Of a stretch of DNA of 64,000 nucleotides, positions 26,559-35,040 are shown piece after piece. A program made the position numbers and the translations under genes. Within the stretch, counting starts at the first letter, position 1. Each line of letters begins with the position of its first letter. The notes under the pieces were generated by a model, which saw only the letters and a list, made by a program, of their open reading frames with translations, searched no databases and was not told the DNA's origin. Source of the DNA: Dyella dinghuensis. GTDB lineage: Bacteria > Pseudomonadota > Gammaproteobacteria > Xanthomonadales > Rhodanobacteraceae. Where the stretch lies: assembly GCF_003977615.1 (NCBI RefSeq), contig NZ_RYZR01000006.1:593247-657246 (forward strand), read 5' to 3'.

Positions 26559-27764
26559 ATGTTGCGACTCAGGAGCAAATTATTGTCTGGTGCGCTGAGT
26601 GCCGCGCTGGTTGCCGTTGGCGCCGTCGCGTTTGCGCCGGTGACCTCGGCGCGTGTAGACCCGGCGTTTTATCAAGCCCCACCGGAAAGCATGCCGGGCA
26701 TGCCCGGTTCCATCGTGCGTATGGAGCCGATGCGTGGCGCGCCGTTAGGCGCGTCGGCGTATCGCGTGCTTTACCGTTCCACCGATCCGTCGAATCAACC
26801 GATCCTCGTATCGGGTGTCGTGGTGATTCCGGCGGGAGATCCGCCGAAAGGCAGTCGGCCAATCATTGCCTGGGCACATCCCACCACGGGTGTCGTGTCG
26901 GATTGCGCACCATCGCAAGCGCGCTTCGTGTTCCAAACAATGATGGGCCTGCGCGATATGGTGCGGCGCGGATACATTGTTGTTGCGACGGACTATCCGG
27001 GGCTTGGCACGCCCGGACCGCATCCGTATCTGGTCGGAAACAGCGAGGCGCGTGCGGTGCTCGATTCCGTGCGCGCGGTGCGTAACATGCCGCAAGCCGC
27101 CGCGGGAGATCGTTACGCCGTGTGGGGCCACTCGCAGGGAGGTCAGGCAGCGTTGTTCGCTGGCGCGCTGGCGAAAGAGTATGCGCCGGAGTTGCAGCTC
27201 GTCGGCGTCGCGGTGGCAGCACCTGCGACGGATCTGCAAACCTTGCTGCGCGACGATGCCGATACGGACGGCGGGCGAAACATCACCGCGATGACGCTGT
27301 GGTCATGGTCGAAAGTGTTCCATCTTCCACTGAATAACGTCATCGAGCCGGGCGCCATGCCCGCGGTCGATGCGTTGTCCAATGAATGCATCGAATCACC
27401 CTTGGACATGCTGGAGCGCAGCCGGTCACAACGGCCGTTGCGCGAGCAGTTTTTGCGTGTGGACGACATCACGCAAGTGGAACCGTGGCATTCGCTATTG
27501 CTGGAAAATATCTCTGGGACGTTGCCGCCGGATATTCCCGTGTTCGTCGCACAAGGCGATGCGGATCGCCTGGTGCTTCCCGCTGTCACGCAAGCCTATG
27601 TGCAGCGACTGTGTCGCGCAGGAAGCAAAGTGCAGTACATGTCGATGCCGGGTGTGAAGCATGGCTTGGCGGGTGCGGATAGCGCATTGGCCGCCGTGGC
27701 ATGGATGGCTGGCCGCTTCGATGGACAACAAGCGCCCGATTCGTGCGGAAGCGCTTTCAACTAG
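26559..27764 (+). CDS. Exported lipase/esterase, alpha/beta hydrolase of the secretory lipase (LIP) type
   Basis: 401 residues. A signal peptide (LSAALVAVGAVAFAPVTSA) precedes an alpha/beta hydrolase. Nucleophile elbow GHSQGG (about residues 190-195), acid in FVAQGDADRLV and histidine in GVKHGLAG give the triad in canonical order. The N-terminal wording (AYRVLYRSTDPSNQPILVSG, then AWAHPTTGVVSDCAPS) is that of the LIP family of secreted lipases and esterases. The substrate is likely an ester or lipid in the periplasm or medium. Its TAG stop lies within CTAG, shared with the stop of the convergent LprI-like gene. Confidence 0.87.
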   Translation: MLRLRSKLLSGALSAALVAVGAVAFAPVTSARVDPAFYQAPPESMPGMPGSIVRMEPMRGAPLGASAYRVLYRSTDPSNQPILVSGVVVIPAGDPPKGSRPIIAWAHPTTGVVSDCAPSQARFVFQTMMGLRDMVRRGYIVVATDYPGLGTPGPHPYLVGNSEARAVLDSVRAVRNMPQAAAGDRYAVWGHSQGGQAALFAGALAKEYAPELQLVGVAVAAPATDLQTLLRDDADTDGGRNITAMTLWSWSKVFHLPLNNVIEPGAMPAVDALSNECIESPLDMLERSRSQRPLREQFLRVDDITQVEPWHSLLLENISGTLPPDIPVFVAQGDADRLVLPAVTQAYVQRLCRAGSKVQYMSMPGVKHGLAGADSALAAVAWMAGRFDGQQAPDSCGSAFN

Positions 27765-28147
27765 GGCGTGGTGGGCCGGTCGAAAACGACAGCGGCATTG
27801 CGGCCGACGGTTTTGCGCAATACCGCGAGCCGATCGTCGTAACTCTTTTCAAGACAGCTTGTGTTGGCGCCGCACGCGTTGCGCGTGGCGAGGAATTGTC
27901 GCTGTTCGTTGCGCAGCCGATCGTCGAACTCGCGGTATGCCATGCCGGCCGTCGCGGGCTTCAAATGCAAGAGTAGATCGTAGTACGTGGTGACCATCAC
28001 ATCCTTGCGGCCCAGTGATGGGGATGCGCAGATCGCACGCTCGGTTGAGGTGGCCGCGTTTGCGCAGTCGTAACTGGCGACCTGCGCAGCCGCCGGGCCT
28101 ATGAGCAGCAGACTTGCGAGCAGTGTGTTCAAGCGTGCCGTTTTCAT
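27761..28147 (-). CDS. LprI-like (DUF1311) exported protein, lysozyme-inhibitor type
   Basis: 128 residues. A signal peptide (LLASLLLIGPAAAQ) precedes the cysteine-patterned LprI domain: SYDCANAATSTERAICASPSL, then LRNEQRQFLATRNACGANTSCLEKSYDDRL with paired cysteines. LprI of mycobacteria inhibits lysozyme, and many proteobacterial proteins share this domain without proven activity. ATG 28147 starts the signal peptide and has AAAGG upstream; the longer frame to 28222 is dropped. Its stop shares the CTAG tetranucleotide with the convergent lipase gene. It is 29 bases downstream of the AraC gene on the same strand. Confidence 0.78.
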   Translation of the reverse strand: MKTARLNTLLASLLLIGPAAAQVASYDCANAATSTERAICASPSLGRKDVMVTTYYDLLLHLKPATAGMAYREFDDRLRNEQRQFLATRNACGANTSCLEKSYDDRLAVLRKTVGRNAAVVFDRPTTP

Positions 28148-28176
28148 CGTGGGTGCCTTTCTGACCAGTGCGAGAT

Positions 28177-29142
28177 TCAAGCAATCTTGCGTAAACGCGC
28201 TTCCAGCATATCGTCGCGCCATACACTCGGGGTCTTACCGGTAAGACGCTTGAACACCGTAGTGAAGTGCGCCTGCGTTTGAAAGCCTACTTCCAGCGCG
28301 ATATCCAGCATCGAGCGCGACACATCGGTCATCAATTCCTTCGCCCGTTCCAGCCGGCATAGCAGCAAGTAGTGATGCGGACGATAGCTTGTGGCAGCGC
28401 GAAACTGCGCAGCGAAATGCATCGGCGACAGGCCCGCGGCGTTCGCCATATCCAACAACGTTATCGATTCGGATAGATGCGACTTCACGTAGCTATCCAC
28501 GCGCTGCAGGCGCCAGTTGGGCAGCGTCGTCTTGCGCGATATGCGGGCGACGGTGGCGTTCTCCGCACGCAGGCGGCGGATGCAATCGACCAGCATGTCG
28601 ACGATCTGTTCGGCAAACGTCGTGTTCTGGCCGTTGTCGACCATATCGGTGAGCGTGCGTGCGAGTTGTAGCAGCAAACCGTCCTTCACTGGGCCGATCG
28701 AGCGGCCTTCGAGTGCCGTGCACGCATGTTCCGCCTCGGCGCTGAACCAGAGCAGCTGGGTCGGAATACGCAGATGCAGTGCCTTGTAACCGCGCGGACA
28801 CGTCACACGTACCGTTTCGCCGGGGCGGCTGACGTAGCACGTGCCTGCTTCGAGCGACGCGTCGATCACGCGCTGTGCATCGGCATCCAGGCAAACGTGC
28901 GTATCGTCCAGCAGGATGCCTACCGTGTAGGCATCGCGTGGCATGGTGATCTCGCAATCGCCACGGCTGTCTGCATCATGCGTCCAGAGCGAGACAGCAA
29001 TCTTCAACGGGCGCTCGCTGCGATGCATAACCTTTTCCTGCCAGTCCGGGCTCGCTGCCACGCGGTTCAACAGATCGCGCGTAGCCGAAGCGGCGTGAGT
29101 GGCGAGTACCTTGTTCTTGCGTTGTTGGGTGACACAGGACAT
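28177..29142 (-). CDS. AraC-family regulator
   Basis: 321 residues. The C-terminal 100 residues contain two helix-turn-helix units: ITLLDMANAAGLSPMHFAAQFRAATSYRPHHYLLLCRLERAKELM (in pieces) and MLDIALEVGFQTQAHFTTVFKRLTGKTPSVWR, the second being the AraC signature. The N-terminal 200 residues are a sensor-like region without a fold I recognise. GGAG precedes ATG 29142. It is just upstream of the LprI-like gene on the same strand (29-base gap), so the two may be co-transcribed. Confidence 0.88.
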   Translation of the reverse strand: MSCVTQQRKNKVLATHAASATRDLLNRVAASPDWQEKVMHRSERPLKIAVSLWTHDADSRGDCEITMPRDAYTVGILLDDTHVCLDADAQRVIDASLEAGTCYVSRPGETVRVTCPRGYKALHLRIPTQLLWFSAEAEHACTALEGRSIGPVKDGLLLQLARTLTDMVDNGQNTTFAEQIVDMLVDCIRRLRAENATVARISRKTTLPNWRLQRVDSYVKSHLSESITLLDMANAAGLSPMHFAAQFRAATSYRPHHYLLLCRLERAKELMTDVSRSMLDIALEVGFQTQAHFTTVFKRLTGKTPSVWRDDMLEARLRKIA

Positions 29143-29360
29143 GACGTCTCCGTTCCGGCACGACTGCGCCGGTTCGAATCAAAAGAGGGAGTGCGATAGG
29201 TCGAAGCGGCGACTTGGACGGGTGCTTTGGCGGGTACGGCCTATCGGGTTGCTGGAATCGCCGGGGGCCGACCGGCCCACGTGTTGTGCGATGCAGCGTA
29301 GAGTGCGACTTTTCCGTGCCAAGCGAAAATACTGTTTCGCTATGCGGCCATAACGGCCGG

Positions 29361-30293
29361 CTATGGGTGCTCGGGATCCACCCATTCGGCGCCCTTGAAG
29401 GACGTTTCCTCCAGCTGGCCGCGGATGAAGGTCAGCAGGGAGGCCTCGATGGCCAGGGCGGCCTGGGTCAATGGCGCGTCCTGTGCGCTGACCAGGCAGG
29501 CGGTCATGTAAACCGGCGGTTCGATCGGCGTAGTCGCAATGTCCTGATGACCCAGCACGTCCGAGAAATCGCCTTTGGGCAAGATGGCGTGGCCTAGACC
29601 TGTTTCGACGGCCGACATCATCACGTCGAAGAGGTCCGATTCGGCAATCGGTGCCAGCGTGATGTTCGCTTGTGCAAAAACGCGATCGATCAGTCGACGC
29701 AAGACATTCGTAGGCGTCGGCAATACCAATGGCAACGCCGCGACTTCCTGCAACGAGATGGATGACGCTCGCGCCGAACCTTTGGGACTGGCCAGATAAA
29801 GCCGCTGCCGGAACAGCACTTCGCGCGTGAAGCCGCCTTCCGGTTCGTCTTCGAACACGATCGCGATATCGATGGCGCGCGCGGCCACTTTTTCGCGCAG
29901 CGTGAGGCTGTCGCCGGTAACGAAGCGCAATGTCACTTTCGGCAGCGTATTGCGGCAGATTTCCAGCATTTTGCCGGTGAGCGCGGGGGCCATGGTCGAT
30001 GCCATGCCGAAACACACAACGCCCTGCACATCGCCCTGCGAAGAGCGCACGATGGCCGGCAGATTGTCGACCTGTCGCATAAGCTTGAGCGCTTCCTGAT
30101 AGAGCACTTCGCCCGCGACGGTCGGCGTAATGCCGCGTGCGCTGCGATGGAGCAGGGTCACACCGAACTCGTCTTCCAATTCCGCGATCTGTTTGCTCAG
30201 TGCGGGCTGGGCAATATGGATGAGCGCCGCGGCGCGGGAAAAGCTTCCTGCCTCGACGATCTTTGCGAAGTAACGCAAATGCCGGAACTGCAT
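29361..30293 (-). CDS. LysR-family regulator (NAC/Cbl-like N-terminus)
   Basis: 310 residues. The DNA-binding domain begins directly at ATG 30293 (MQFRHLRYFAKIVEAGSFSRAAALIHIAQPALSKQI, in part), as in nitrogen-assimilation-control-type LysR proteins; the 20 residues encoded upstream to 30353 are discarded. The effector domain has the usual pattern (VRSSQGDVQGVVCFGMASTMAP, then MMSAVETGLGHAILPKGD). It ends with an unusual acidic tail, VDPEHP. No divergent or adjacent enzyme gene marks its target. Confidence 0.88.
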   Translation of the reverse strand: MQFRHLRYFAKIVEAGSFSRAAALIHIAQPALSKQIAELEDEFGVTLLHRSARGITPTVAGEVLYQEALKLMRQVDNLPAIVRSSQGDVQGVVCFGMASTMAPALTGKMLEICRNTLPKVTLRFVTGDSLTLREKVAARAIDIAIVFEDEPEGGFTREVLFRQRLYLASPKGSARASSISLQEVAALPLVLPTPTNVLRRLIDRVFAQANITLAPIAESDLFDVMMSAVETGLGHAILPKGDFSDVLGHQDIATTPIEPPVYMTACLVSAQDAPLTQAALAIEASLLTFIRGQLEETSFKGAEWVDPEHP

Positions 30294-30413
30294 GTCTAGC
30301 GCTCCCGACGGCGATCGAACGGATATGTCCCTTGCGCACACCCAGGCGCGCAATATCTGCGGCGATTATGTGTGTTCATTCGCTGAGATGCACGTTCTTT
30401 AAATGATGAGTCA

Positions 30414-30460
30414 TAAAAAAAGCCGGATACCGGCATCGGGAGCGATGTCGAATATCCGGC
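30414..30460 (-). terminator. Rho-independent terminator of the small lipoprotein gene
   Basis: On the minus strand GCCGGATA and TATCCGGC (30453-30460 with 30422-30429) close a long hairpin with an inner CATCG/CGATG stem, followed by seven T residues (30415-30421). It lies about 30 bases past the stop at 30492. Confidence 0.85.
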
Positions 30461-30491
30461 AAAGGGGGAAGGGTATTTCGGGCGTCGTTGC

Positions 30492-30776
30492 TCAACGACC
30501 TTCGGCGTTCGCAACGTCTGCCGCCAAACGCAATTCTTCGTTGGCTTGTGTCAGCAATTCCTTGGCGCGTGCGGCGTGACCGCCGAGTTGGCCGTCGTTA
30601 TCGCGCTGCGCCAGTTGGATGTACTGGAATGCAGCAACGATGTTTTCCTGCGCATTTTTCAGGTTGCCGTGGTGCCAGCCGATGTCCACATACGGACGGT
30701 CCTGCGCCATCGTGGCGCAACCGAACAAAGCCGTGGAAGCCAGCGCAACACCCAGTACAAAACTTTTCTTGCTCAT
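30492..30776 (-). CDS. Small lipoprotein of unknown function
   Basis: 94 residues. A lipoprotein signal peptide (MSKKSFVLGVALASTALFGC, cysteine 20) is followed by a helical region (NLKNAQENIVAAFQYIQLAQ, then GHAARAKELLTQANEELRLAADVAN) that resembles small envelope lipoproteins with a coiled-coil or bundle. ATG 30776 has GGAG ten or so bases upstream; the longer frame to 30908 is dropped. A strong terminator follows, so this is an independent single-gene unit or the end of the MliC-like unit upstream. Family not identified. Confidence 0.72.
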   Translation of the reverse strand: MSKKSFVLGVALASTALFGCATMAQDRPYVDIGWHHGNLKNAQENIVAAFQYIQLAQRDNDGQLGGHAARAKELLTQANEELRLAADVANAEGR

Positions 30777-30959
30777 GATGGTTCTCCAAGGGTTGAGTGC
30801 AAAGGACTGCACAGATTGAAATCTCGTTGATCGACTTCGGGGTTTATTTTGAGCGTCGGACGGCCGTCGATCTTTCCGAAAAGCAGGGGCTTTTTCGCGT
30901 AGCCACACCGAATTTCGTAATCGAACGGCGCCGTTGCGATGCGTTGCCTGGGTGACTCG

Positions 30960-31304
30960 TCAGTCCGTCGTACATCCTTCCAAAACCGGCTTGCCGGCAT
31001 CGACGCGCGCATCGACAAGCGTCGCGCCACGACCCTTGATCCTCCACGTAAGGGAGTCGGCCTGATAGGCCGCGCCGTCGGCAGCCATCGTGCTGACCAG
31101 CAGCATCGGGTTGCCGCGATACGGCACCACAGCGAAACTCTGGCCATTGCTTGCGTTGAGATACGTCACGCGAAAGCGTTGCCCGCCTGGGCAGCGATAG
31201 TCGGCGGTAATCGTCCGATGCACTTGAATCTGCGGCGCGTTCAACGATGTCGCGCTGACGCCACCCGCGAAAAGCAGCAGTGCGGCGAAGGGAAGCATCT
31301 TCAT
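30960..31304 (-). CDS. MliC/PliC-type C-type lysozyme inhibitor
   Basis: 114 residues. A signal peptide (MLPFAALLLFAGGVSA) is followed by an MliC-like beta-barrel: ADYRCPGGQRFRVTYLN near the start, a central YRGNPMLLVSTMAADGAAYQ and a closing cysteine near the end (VLEGC). The two cysteines bracket the domain, as in this family. MliC proteins block C-type (hen egg-white) lysozyme in the outer membrane or periplasm; no lipobox is seen here, so the protein is probably periplasmic. ATG 31304 begins the signal peptide. It is one of two unrelated lysozyme-inhibitor-like genes within 3.5 kb. Confidence 0.78.
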   Translation of the reverse strand: MKMLPFAALLLFAGGVSATSLNAPQIQVHRTITADYRCPGGQRFRVTYLNASNGQSFAVVPYRGNPMLLVSTMAADGAAYQADSLTWRIKGRGATLVDARVDAGKPVLEGCTTD

Positions 31305-31396
31305 GAGAAAACTCCGGAATGGCGAAGCACGTTTCGCACGCCGTCTTGCCACGCATCTCGCGAAGCGCGGCCGTAAAGTGGGGATATGCCGCGCGA

Positions 31397-31582
31397 TCAG
31401 AAGCGGATCAGCGACGCCTGTGCGGTGTGGTAAATGCATTCAAGCGGCGAGATGGCGCCATCGCTCGCGCCACAACGCGGGCAGGTTCTATCTGGGCCGT
31501 GGCCGTCGTTGAATACCAGCATCACGCCGTAGACGAGGCCGCAATCGGAGCACACCAGCTGCTCTACAAAGTCGATATCCAT
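31397..31582 (-). CDS. Small zinc-ribbon protein
   Basis: 61 residues with two cysteine pairs, CSDCG (about 11-15) and CPRCG (about 34-38), the knuckles of a zinc ribbon, plus a third Cys and His later (CIYH). GAGG lies upstream of ATG 31582. The function is unknown; proteins like this are often cytoplasmic and of general-stress type. It stands upstream of the MliC-like gene on the same strand, 92 bases apart. Confidence 0.65.
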   Translation of the reverse strand: MDIDFVEQLVCSDCGLVYGVMLVFNDGHGPDRTCPRCGASDGAISPLECIYHTAQASLIRF

Positions 31583-31705
31583 GGATTGCCTCGCAAGATG
31601 CCTTAAGTCGAGAGCATTCTTGCGAGATCACGCACCGTGCGTTTTCCAAATCGCGATGCAGCTTTCCGATTCGCATGGGCAAATATACGAAAGGCACGCA
31701 GAACG

Positions 31706-31984
31706 CTACAAGGAACGTTGTGCTTCTCGGGGACGGCGCGCAAGGGAAAAAGAAACGATGCAGCCGCCAATCCCAATGCCGGAAACGCTGGCCCACAGAG
31801 CGAAGTTTCCTGCCAGAACGCCGAGCGAAAGATTCGACGGAATATGTGCGCTGACATCTCGGAGCGTCCCAAACGCCAGGGCAATCCCATAAGCGGTGAC
31901 AAGGCGCAGGCCCTTGATGCGGCGATGCGCGCCCGGGTCAATCCGTTCCAGACATTTTTCCAGGTCAGTAAGGATTCCGAACAT
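31706..31984 (-). pseudogene. Truncated N-terminal fragment of a FUSC-type membrane protein
   Basis: 93 residues from ATG 31984 (AGGTGG upstream). Residues 9-70 (ERIDPGAHRRIKGLRLVTAYG, then the hydrophobic LAGNFALWASVS) read like the N-terminus of FUSC-family proteins, which usually exceed 350 residues. After WASVS the similarity stops and the frame ends at 31706; other frames downstream do not resume a recognisable FUSC sequence. I interpret it as the remains of a gene lost by deletion, though a short functional protein cannot be excluded. Confidence 0.45.
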
Positions 31985-32081
31985 AGCAACCCACCTGGAT
32001 GAGACTTGCCAATCAGTCCCGCCTGCCCGCTGCGTATACCGCCAAAAAACCGCGGTGATCGGTGTTGCCCCGTATGCAGCG

Positions 32082-32567
32082 TCAACCCATCCAGTACTGA
32101 TTACGTCCTTGCGATTTCGCGTAGTGAAGATTTGCATCGGCGCGATCGAGCAGCGTTTTGGCCACCTCGTCGTCCCCGCGTTTCGAAGCGACGCCGATGC
32201 TTACGGTGACTCGGCCGCCAATGCCCTGGATGTGCAACAGATCCGCGTCGTAAATCGCCCTGCTCATGCGAATGGCCACTCTTTCCGCCCCCTCGATCGG
32301 CGTGGCGGGAAGCAGCACGACGAATGTCGCCCCGTCATAACGACCGATGAAGTCGGATGGCTGACGTAACGATCCGGCGAGCAATCGGGCGACTGTGCCG
32401 ACGCATAGATCGCCGGTGGCGTGCCCATAAACATCGTTGTATTGGCTGAATCTGTCGATATCGACCATCAGAACGCTGATGTCGTGTTCCTCGCGTTGCG
32501 AGATCGCCCATTCGCGCGCGAAGAGCTCATCGAATGCATGACGGTTTGGAATAACCGGATTGTTCAA
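32082..32567 (-). CDS. Stand-alone GGDEF-like domain protein with degenerate active site
   Basis: 161 residues, essentially only a GGDEF fold: NRHAFDELF at the start, MVDIDRFSQYNDVYGHATGD (metal-binding Asp36 kept), and VTVSIGVAS and LLDRADANLHYAKSQGRNQ at the end. The signature is DGATF at about residues 78-82 instead of GGDEF, losing the catalytic acidic pair, so diguanylate cyclase activity is unlikely. There is no sensor domain. The start is a TTG that overlaps the stop of the Lrp gene (TTGA), which implies translational coupling. It may bind c-di-GMP or GTP as a receptor, or be decaying. Confidence 0.72.
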   Translation of the reverse strand: MNNPVIPNRHAFDELFAREWAISQREEHDISVLMVDIDRFSQYNDVYGHATGDLCVGTVARLLAGSLRQPSDFIGRYDGATFVVLLPATPIEGAERVAIRMSRAIYDADLLHIQGIGGRVTVSIGVASKRGDDEVAKTLLDRADANLHYAKSQGRNQYWMG

Positions 32568-33034
32568 GGCGAGATATCCATCGGCACAAACATGCCTCGT
32601 TTGAGTGTACTCAACGCCACCCTGGTCTGGAAACGGCGAACGTTGGCGTTATCTACGACCAATCGTTGCATCAGCGCTTCGAAGTCGTCGACGTCACGCG
32701 CTACGACGATCAGCACATAATCGCCGGCCCCCGTCACGTACCACGCTTCCTGTATACAGGGTTCGGCAGCGATCCATTGCTTGAGGCTCGCCAGTAACTC
32801 GGGCCGCTCTCGTTCCACTTCGACGTCCACGATCATGGTCAAGGGTCGTCCGGCTTGCTTGGGATCGACCAGCGCCACTTCCGCGGTGATCACCGCCTCT
32901 TCGCGCATGCGGGCGATGCGGCGCTGCACGGCCGAGGCAGACAACCCGACGTCGGCGCCCATCAGTTCCGCGGGCCGGCGCGCATCCTTCTGCAGGATGG
33001 CGAGGATGCGTCGATCGAGCTTGTCCAGTTCCAT
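32564..33034 (-). CDS. Lrp/AsnC-family regulator
   Basis: 156 residues. The helix-turn-helix (LDKLDRRILAILQKDARRPA, then VGLSASAVQRRIARM) is followed by a RAM ligand-binding domain (about 68-150: MIVDVEVERERPELL, AWYVTGAGDYVLIVVARD). These proteins form octamers and respond to amino acids. It starts 127 bases from the divergent GST gene and is coupled at its 3' end to the degenerate GGDEF gene. The target is not shown by the sequence; the GST or an amino acid gene are candidates. Confidence 0.9.
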   Translation of the reverse strand: MELDKLDRRILAILQKDARRPAELMGADVGLSASAVQRRIARMREEAVITAEVALVDPKQAGRPLTMIVDVEVERERPELLASLKQWIAAEPCIQEAWYVTGAGDYVLIVVARDVDDFEALMQRLVVDNANVRRFQTRVALSTLKRGMFVPMDISP

Positions 33035-33161
33035 AGATATTTATGCGTGATGACACTTCAAGGCAGGGAAAAGGCGCGCGATATTGCCAAAAGGCGCGGT
33101 CTGGCCGCTTGCGCGGACTCTAACATAGCCCGTTGCTGGAACAGCTCACGGTGACTGCCTC

Positions 33162-33833
33162 ATGAAGCTTCTGTACCAATCCCATTCGCCCTATGCGCGA
33201 AAAGTTCTCGTGTTTGCCCATGAAGCCGGGCTTGCCGATCGAATCGAAGTCGTTCACCACGAAACCAGCCCCGTACAGCGCAATGAAGAGGTGTTTGCGC
33301 TCAATCCGCTCGGGAAGGTGCCGGTGCTGATCTGCGACGATCAAACGGTACTGTTCGATTCAAACGTGATCTGCGAGTACCTGGACGGCCTGCACGAGGG
33401 CCGAAAGCTCATTCCGTCTACACCGGCTGTTCGCTTTCGGGCGCTACGCAACCAGGCCATCGCCACCGGGCTCGCCGATGCGGGCATCGCCGTGAGATGG
33501 GAGATGGAGCGGCGCCCTGAAGCGGTGCGATGGCCACCTTTGCTCGAAGGTTATCTGCAGAAGGTCATCGCCTCTTGCGACTATCTGGAAGCAAACATTG
33601 CAAACGAAGAAAATGTGGATATCGGCGATATCGCGCTCGCCACGGCATTGAGCTGGATCGCATTCCGAAACGTCTACGTCTTCCAGGCGACACGCCCTCG
33701 CTTGTCCCATTGGTACGATCGCTTCTGCTCGCGCACTTCGATGACCGCCACGAGGTTGAGCGGCGATACGGTCGATCAACCACTTGTAACGCCCGATGTT
33801 TCTGGAATTCCCCGTACCGCCGCTATCGGTTGA
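33162..33833 (+). CDS. Glutathione S-transferase family protein
   Basis: 223 residues. Thioredoxin-like N-terminal domain (LLYQSHSPYARKVLVFAHEAGL, then NPLGKVPVLICDDQTVLFDSNVICEYLD with the cis-proline VPVL and the SNVI glutathione-binding turn), then an all-helical C-terminal domain. A tail of about 30 residues beyond the usual end (SRTSMTATRLSGD onward) is Thr/Pro-rich and looks unstructured. It is divergent from the Lrp gene. Substrate unknown. Confidence 0.88.
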   Translation: MKLLYQSHSPYARKVLVFAHEAGLADRIEVVHHETSPVQRNEEVFALNPLGKVPVLICDDQTVLFDSNVICEYLDGLHEGRKLIPSTPAVRFRALRNQAIATGLADAGIAVRWEMERRPEAVRWPPLLEGYLQKVIASCDYLEANIANEENVDIGDIALATALSWIAFRNVYVFQATRPRLSHWYDRFCSRTSMTATRLSGDTVDQPLVTPDVSGIPRTAAIG

Positions 33834-33897
33834 TCTGCTGCATCTGCAAAGGCGGCACCGACTCAACCGAAACAGGTGCAAGTAAGCACTCACCTGG

Positions 33898-35034
33898 ATG
33901 GTGGCGCAAGAGAACAAGCTGGAATGGGTTCAAGCGCTGCGGGGTGCCGCGGCGTTCATGGTCGTGATGGTGCACAGCCGCAGCGTGTTGATGGACACCG
34001 CGTCGGGAAAAGTCGTCGCGGATCACGTGCTATTGCCTTTGGGCATGGGCGTGGATCTGTTCTTCATCATCAGTGGTTTTCTGATGATGTTCACCACCCG
34101 GAACTTCGACGGGAGCAAGGCGTACGCATGGCGGTTCATAGCCAAGCGGGCGTCCAGAATATGGCCATTGTTCGCGGTGGTGACACCCGTAGCGCTTCTG
34201 GTGGAACACGGCGTGCATGGCTTTTTCGATCCCTCCGTTGTGCTTCCCTATCTGGAGGGGCTGGCTTTCATTCCGCACAATCCAGGCGCGTCGGGCATTT
34301 ATTTTCAGATGGCCGCGGGTGTCGCGTGGACGTTGTGCTTCGAGTGCTATTTCTACATGTTGTTCGCCGCGTGCATGCTTTTCGGGCGATGGCGCTATGT
34401 GGTCATGACTGCATGGTTTGTCTTGACGCTGGTGGCCATTCCGCTACTTCGCGGAAACTACAGTCTGAATGTCGCTTCGCAACCACTAGTGGAATGGTGC
34501 AGGTATGCGAACCTTGCCATCAATCCCATCGTCTGGGATTTCATTATTGGCATGATCGCCGGATGGCTCTATGTCGCTGACTTCAAGTTCCGTCGCGTTT
34601 GGGTGATCTATGCAGCGGTTGTGGTGTCTACGATGCTGTTGTTGATAGGGTGGCATCGCATCGGCTTAGTAAACTTCTTTGGTCCTCGTGGATGGGCTCT
34701 ACCCATGGCCATCTTGTTTTTTGGGGTTGGAATGCTGGCAAAAGTCGGCGCGATCAATGTGCCCTCGTGGTCTGTGTGGCTGGGAAATATCTCCTATTCG
34801 CTCTATCTGGTCCACGTTTACGTCTTTGAAGTTGCGCAGCGCGTCATCGGCGCCATTCCCATCGCGCACGAAGTATCCAATGCATTGCTTTTTATAACGC
34901 GTCCGGCGCTTGCAGTGATCGTTGCATGGCTGACGTTTCGTTACGTCGAAGCTCCGATTTCTTCCTGGGCGCGCAAGGGGTTGCTGCGCATCCGAATGCC
35001 TGCAAGGTCGCGCACGCTAGAGCGTGCATGCTAG
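33898..35034 (+). CDS. Acyltransferase 3 family membrane protein (OafA/OafB type)
   Basis: 378 residues with about ten membrane helices. The family motifs are clear: LRGAAAFMVVMVHSR with the catalytic histidine (near residue 26) and GVDLFFIISGFLMMF. The C-terminal end is arginine-rich. Such enzymes O-acetylate or O-succinylate polysaccharides and lipopolysaccharide in the inner membrane. It is the left edge of the polysaccharide island and stands convergent to the flavin-reductase-like gene, seven bases away. Its bases look AT-richer than the flanking housekeeping genes, which suggests transfer. Confidence 0.88.
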   Translation: MVAQENKLEWVQALRGAAAFMVVMVHSRSVLMDTASGKVVADHVLLPLGMGVDLFFIISGFLMMFTTRNFDGSKAYAWRFIAKRASRIWPLFAVVTPVALLVEHGVHGFFDPSVVLPYLEGLAFIPHNPGASGIYFQMAAGVAWTLCFECYFYMLFAACMLFGRWRYVVMTAWFVLTLVAIPLLRGNYSLNVASQPLVEWCRYANLAINPIVWDFIIGMIAGWLYVADFKFRRVWVIYAAVVVSTMLLLIGWHRIGLVNFFGPRGWALPMAILFFGVGMLAKVGAINVPSWSVWLGNISYSLYLVHVYVFEVAQRVIGAIPIAHEVSNALLFITRPALAVIVAWLTFRYVEAPISSWARKGLLRIRMPARSRTLERAC

Positions 35035-35040
35035 ATCGAC

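Noticed and set aside
31603..32085. 160-residue minus-strand frame overlapping the FUSC fragment
   Set aside because: It reads through the FUSC-like frame in a different phase and lacks conserved features; only the frame from 31984 shows family wording.
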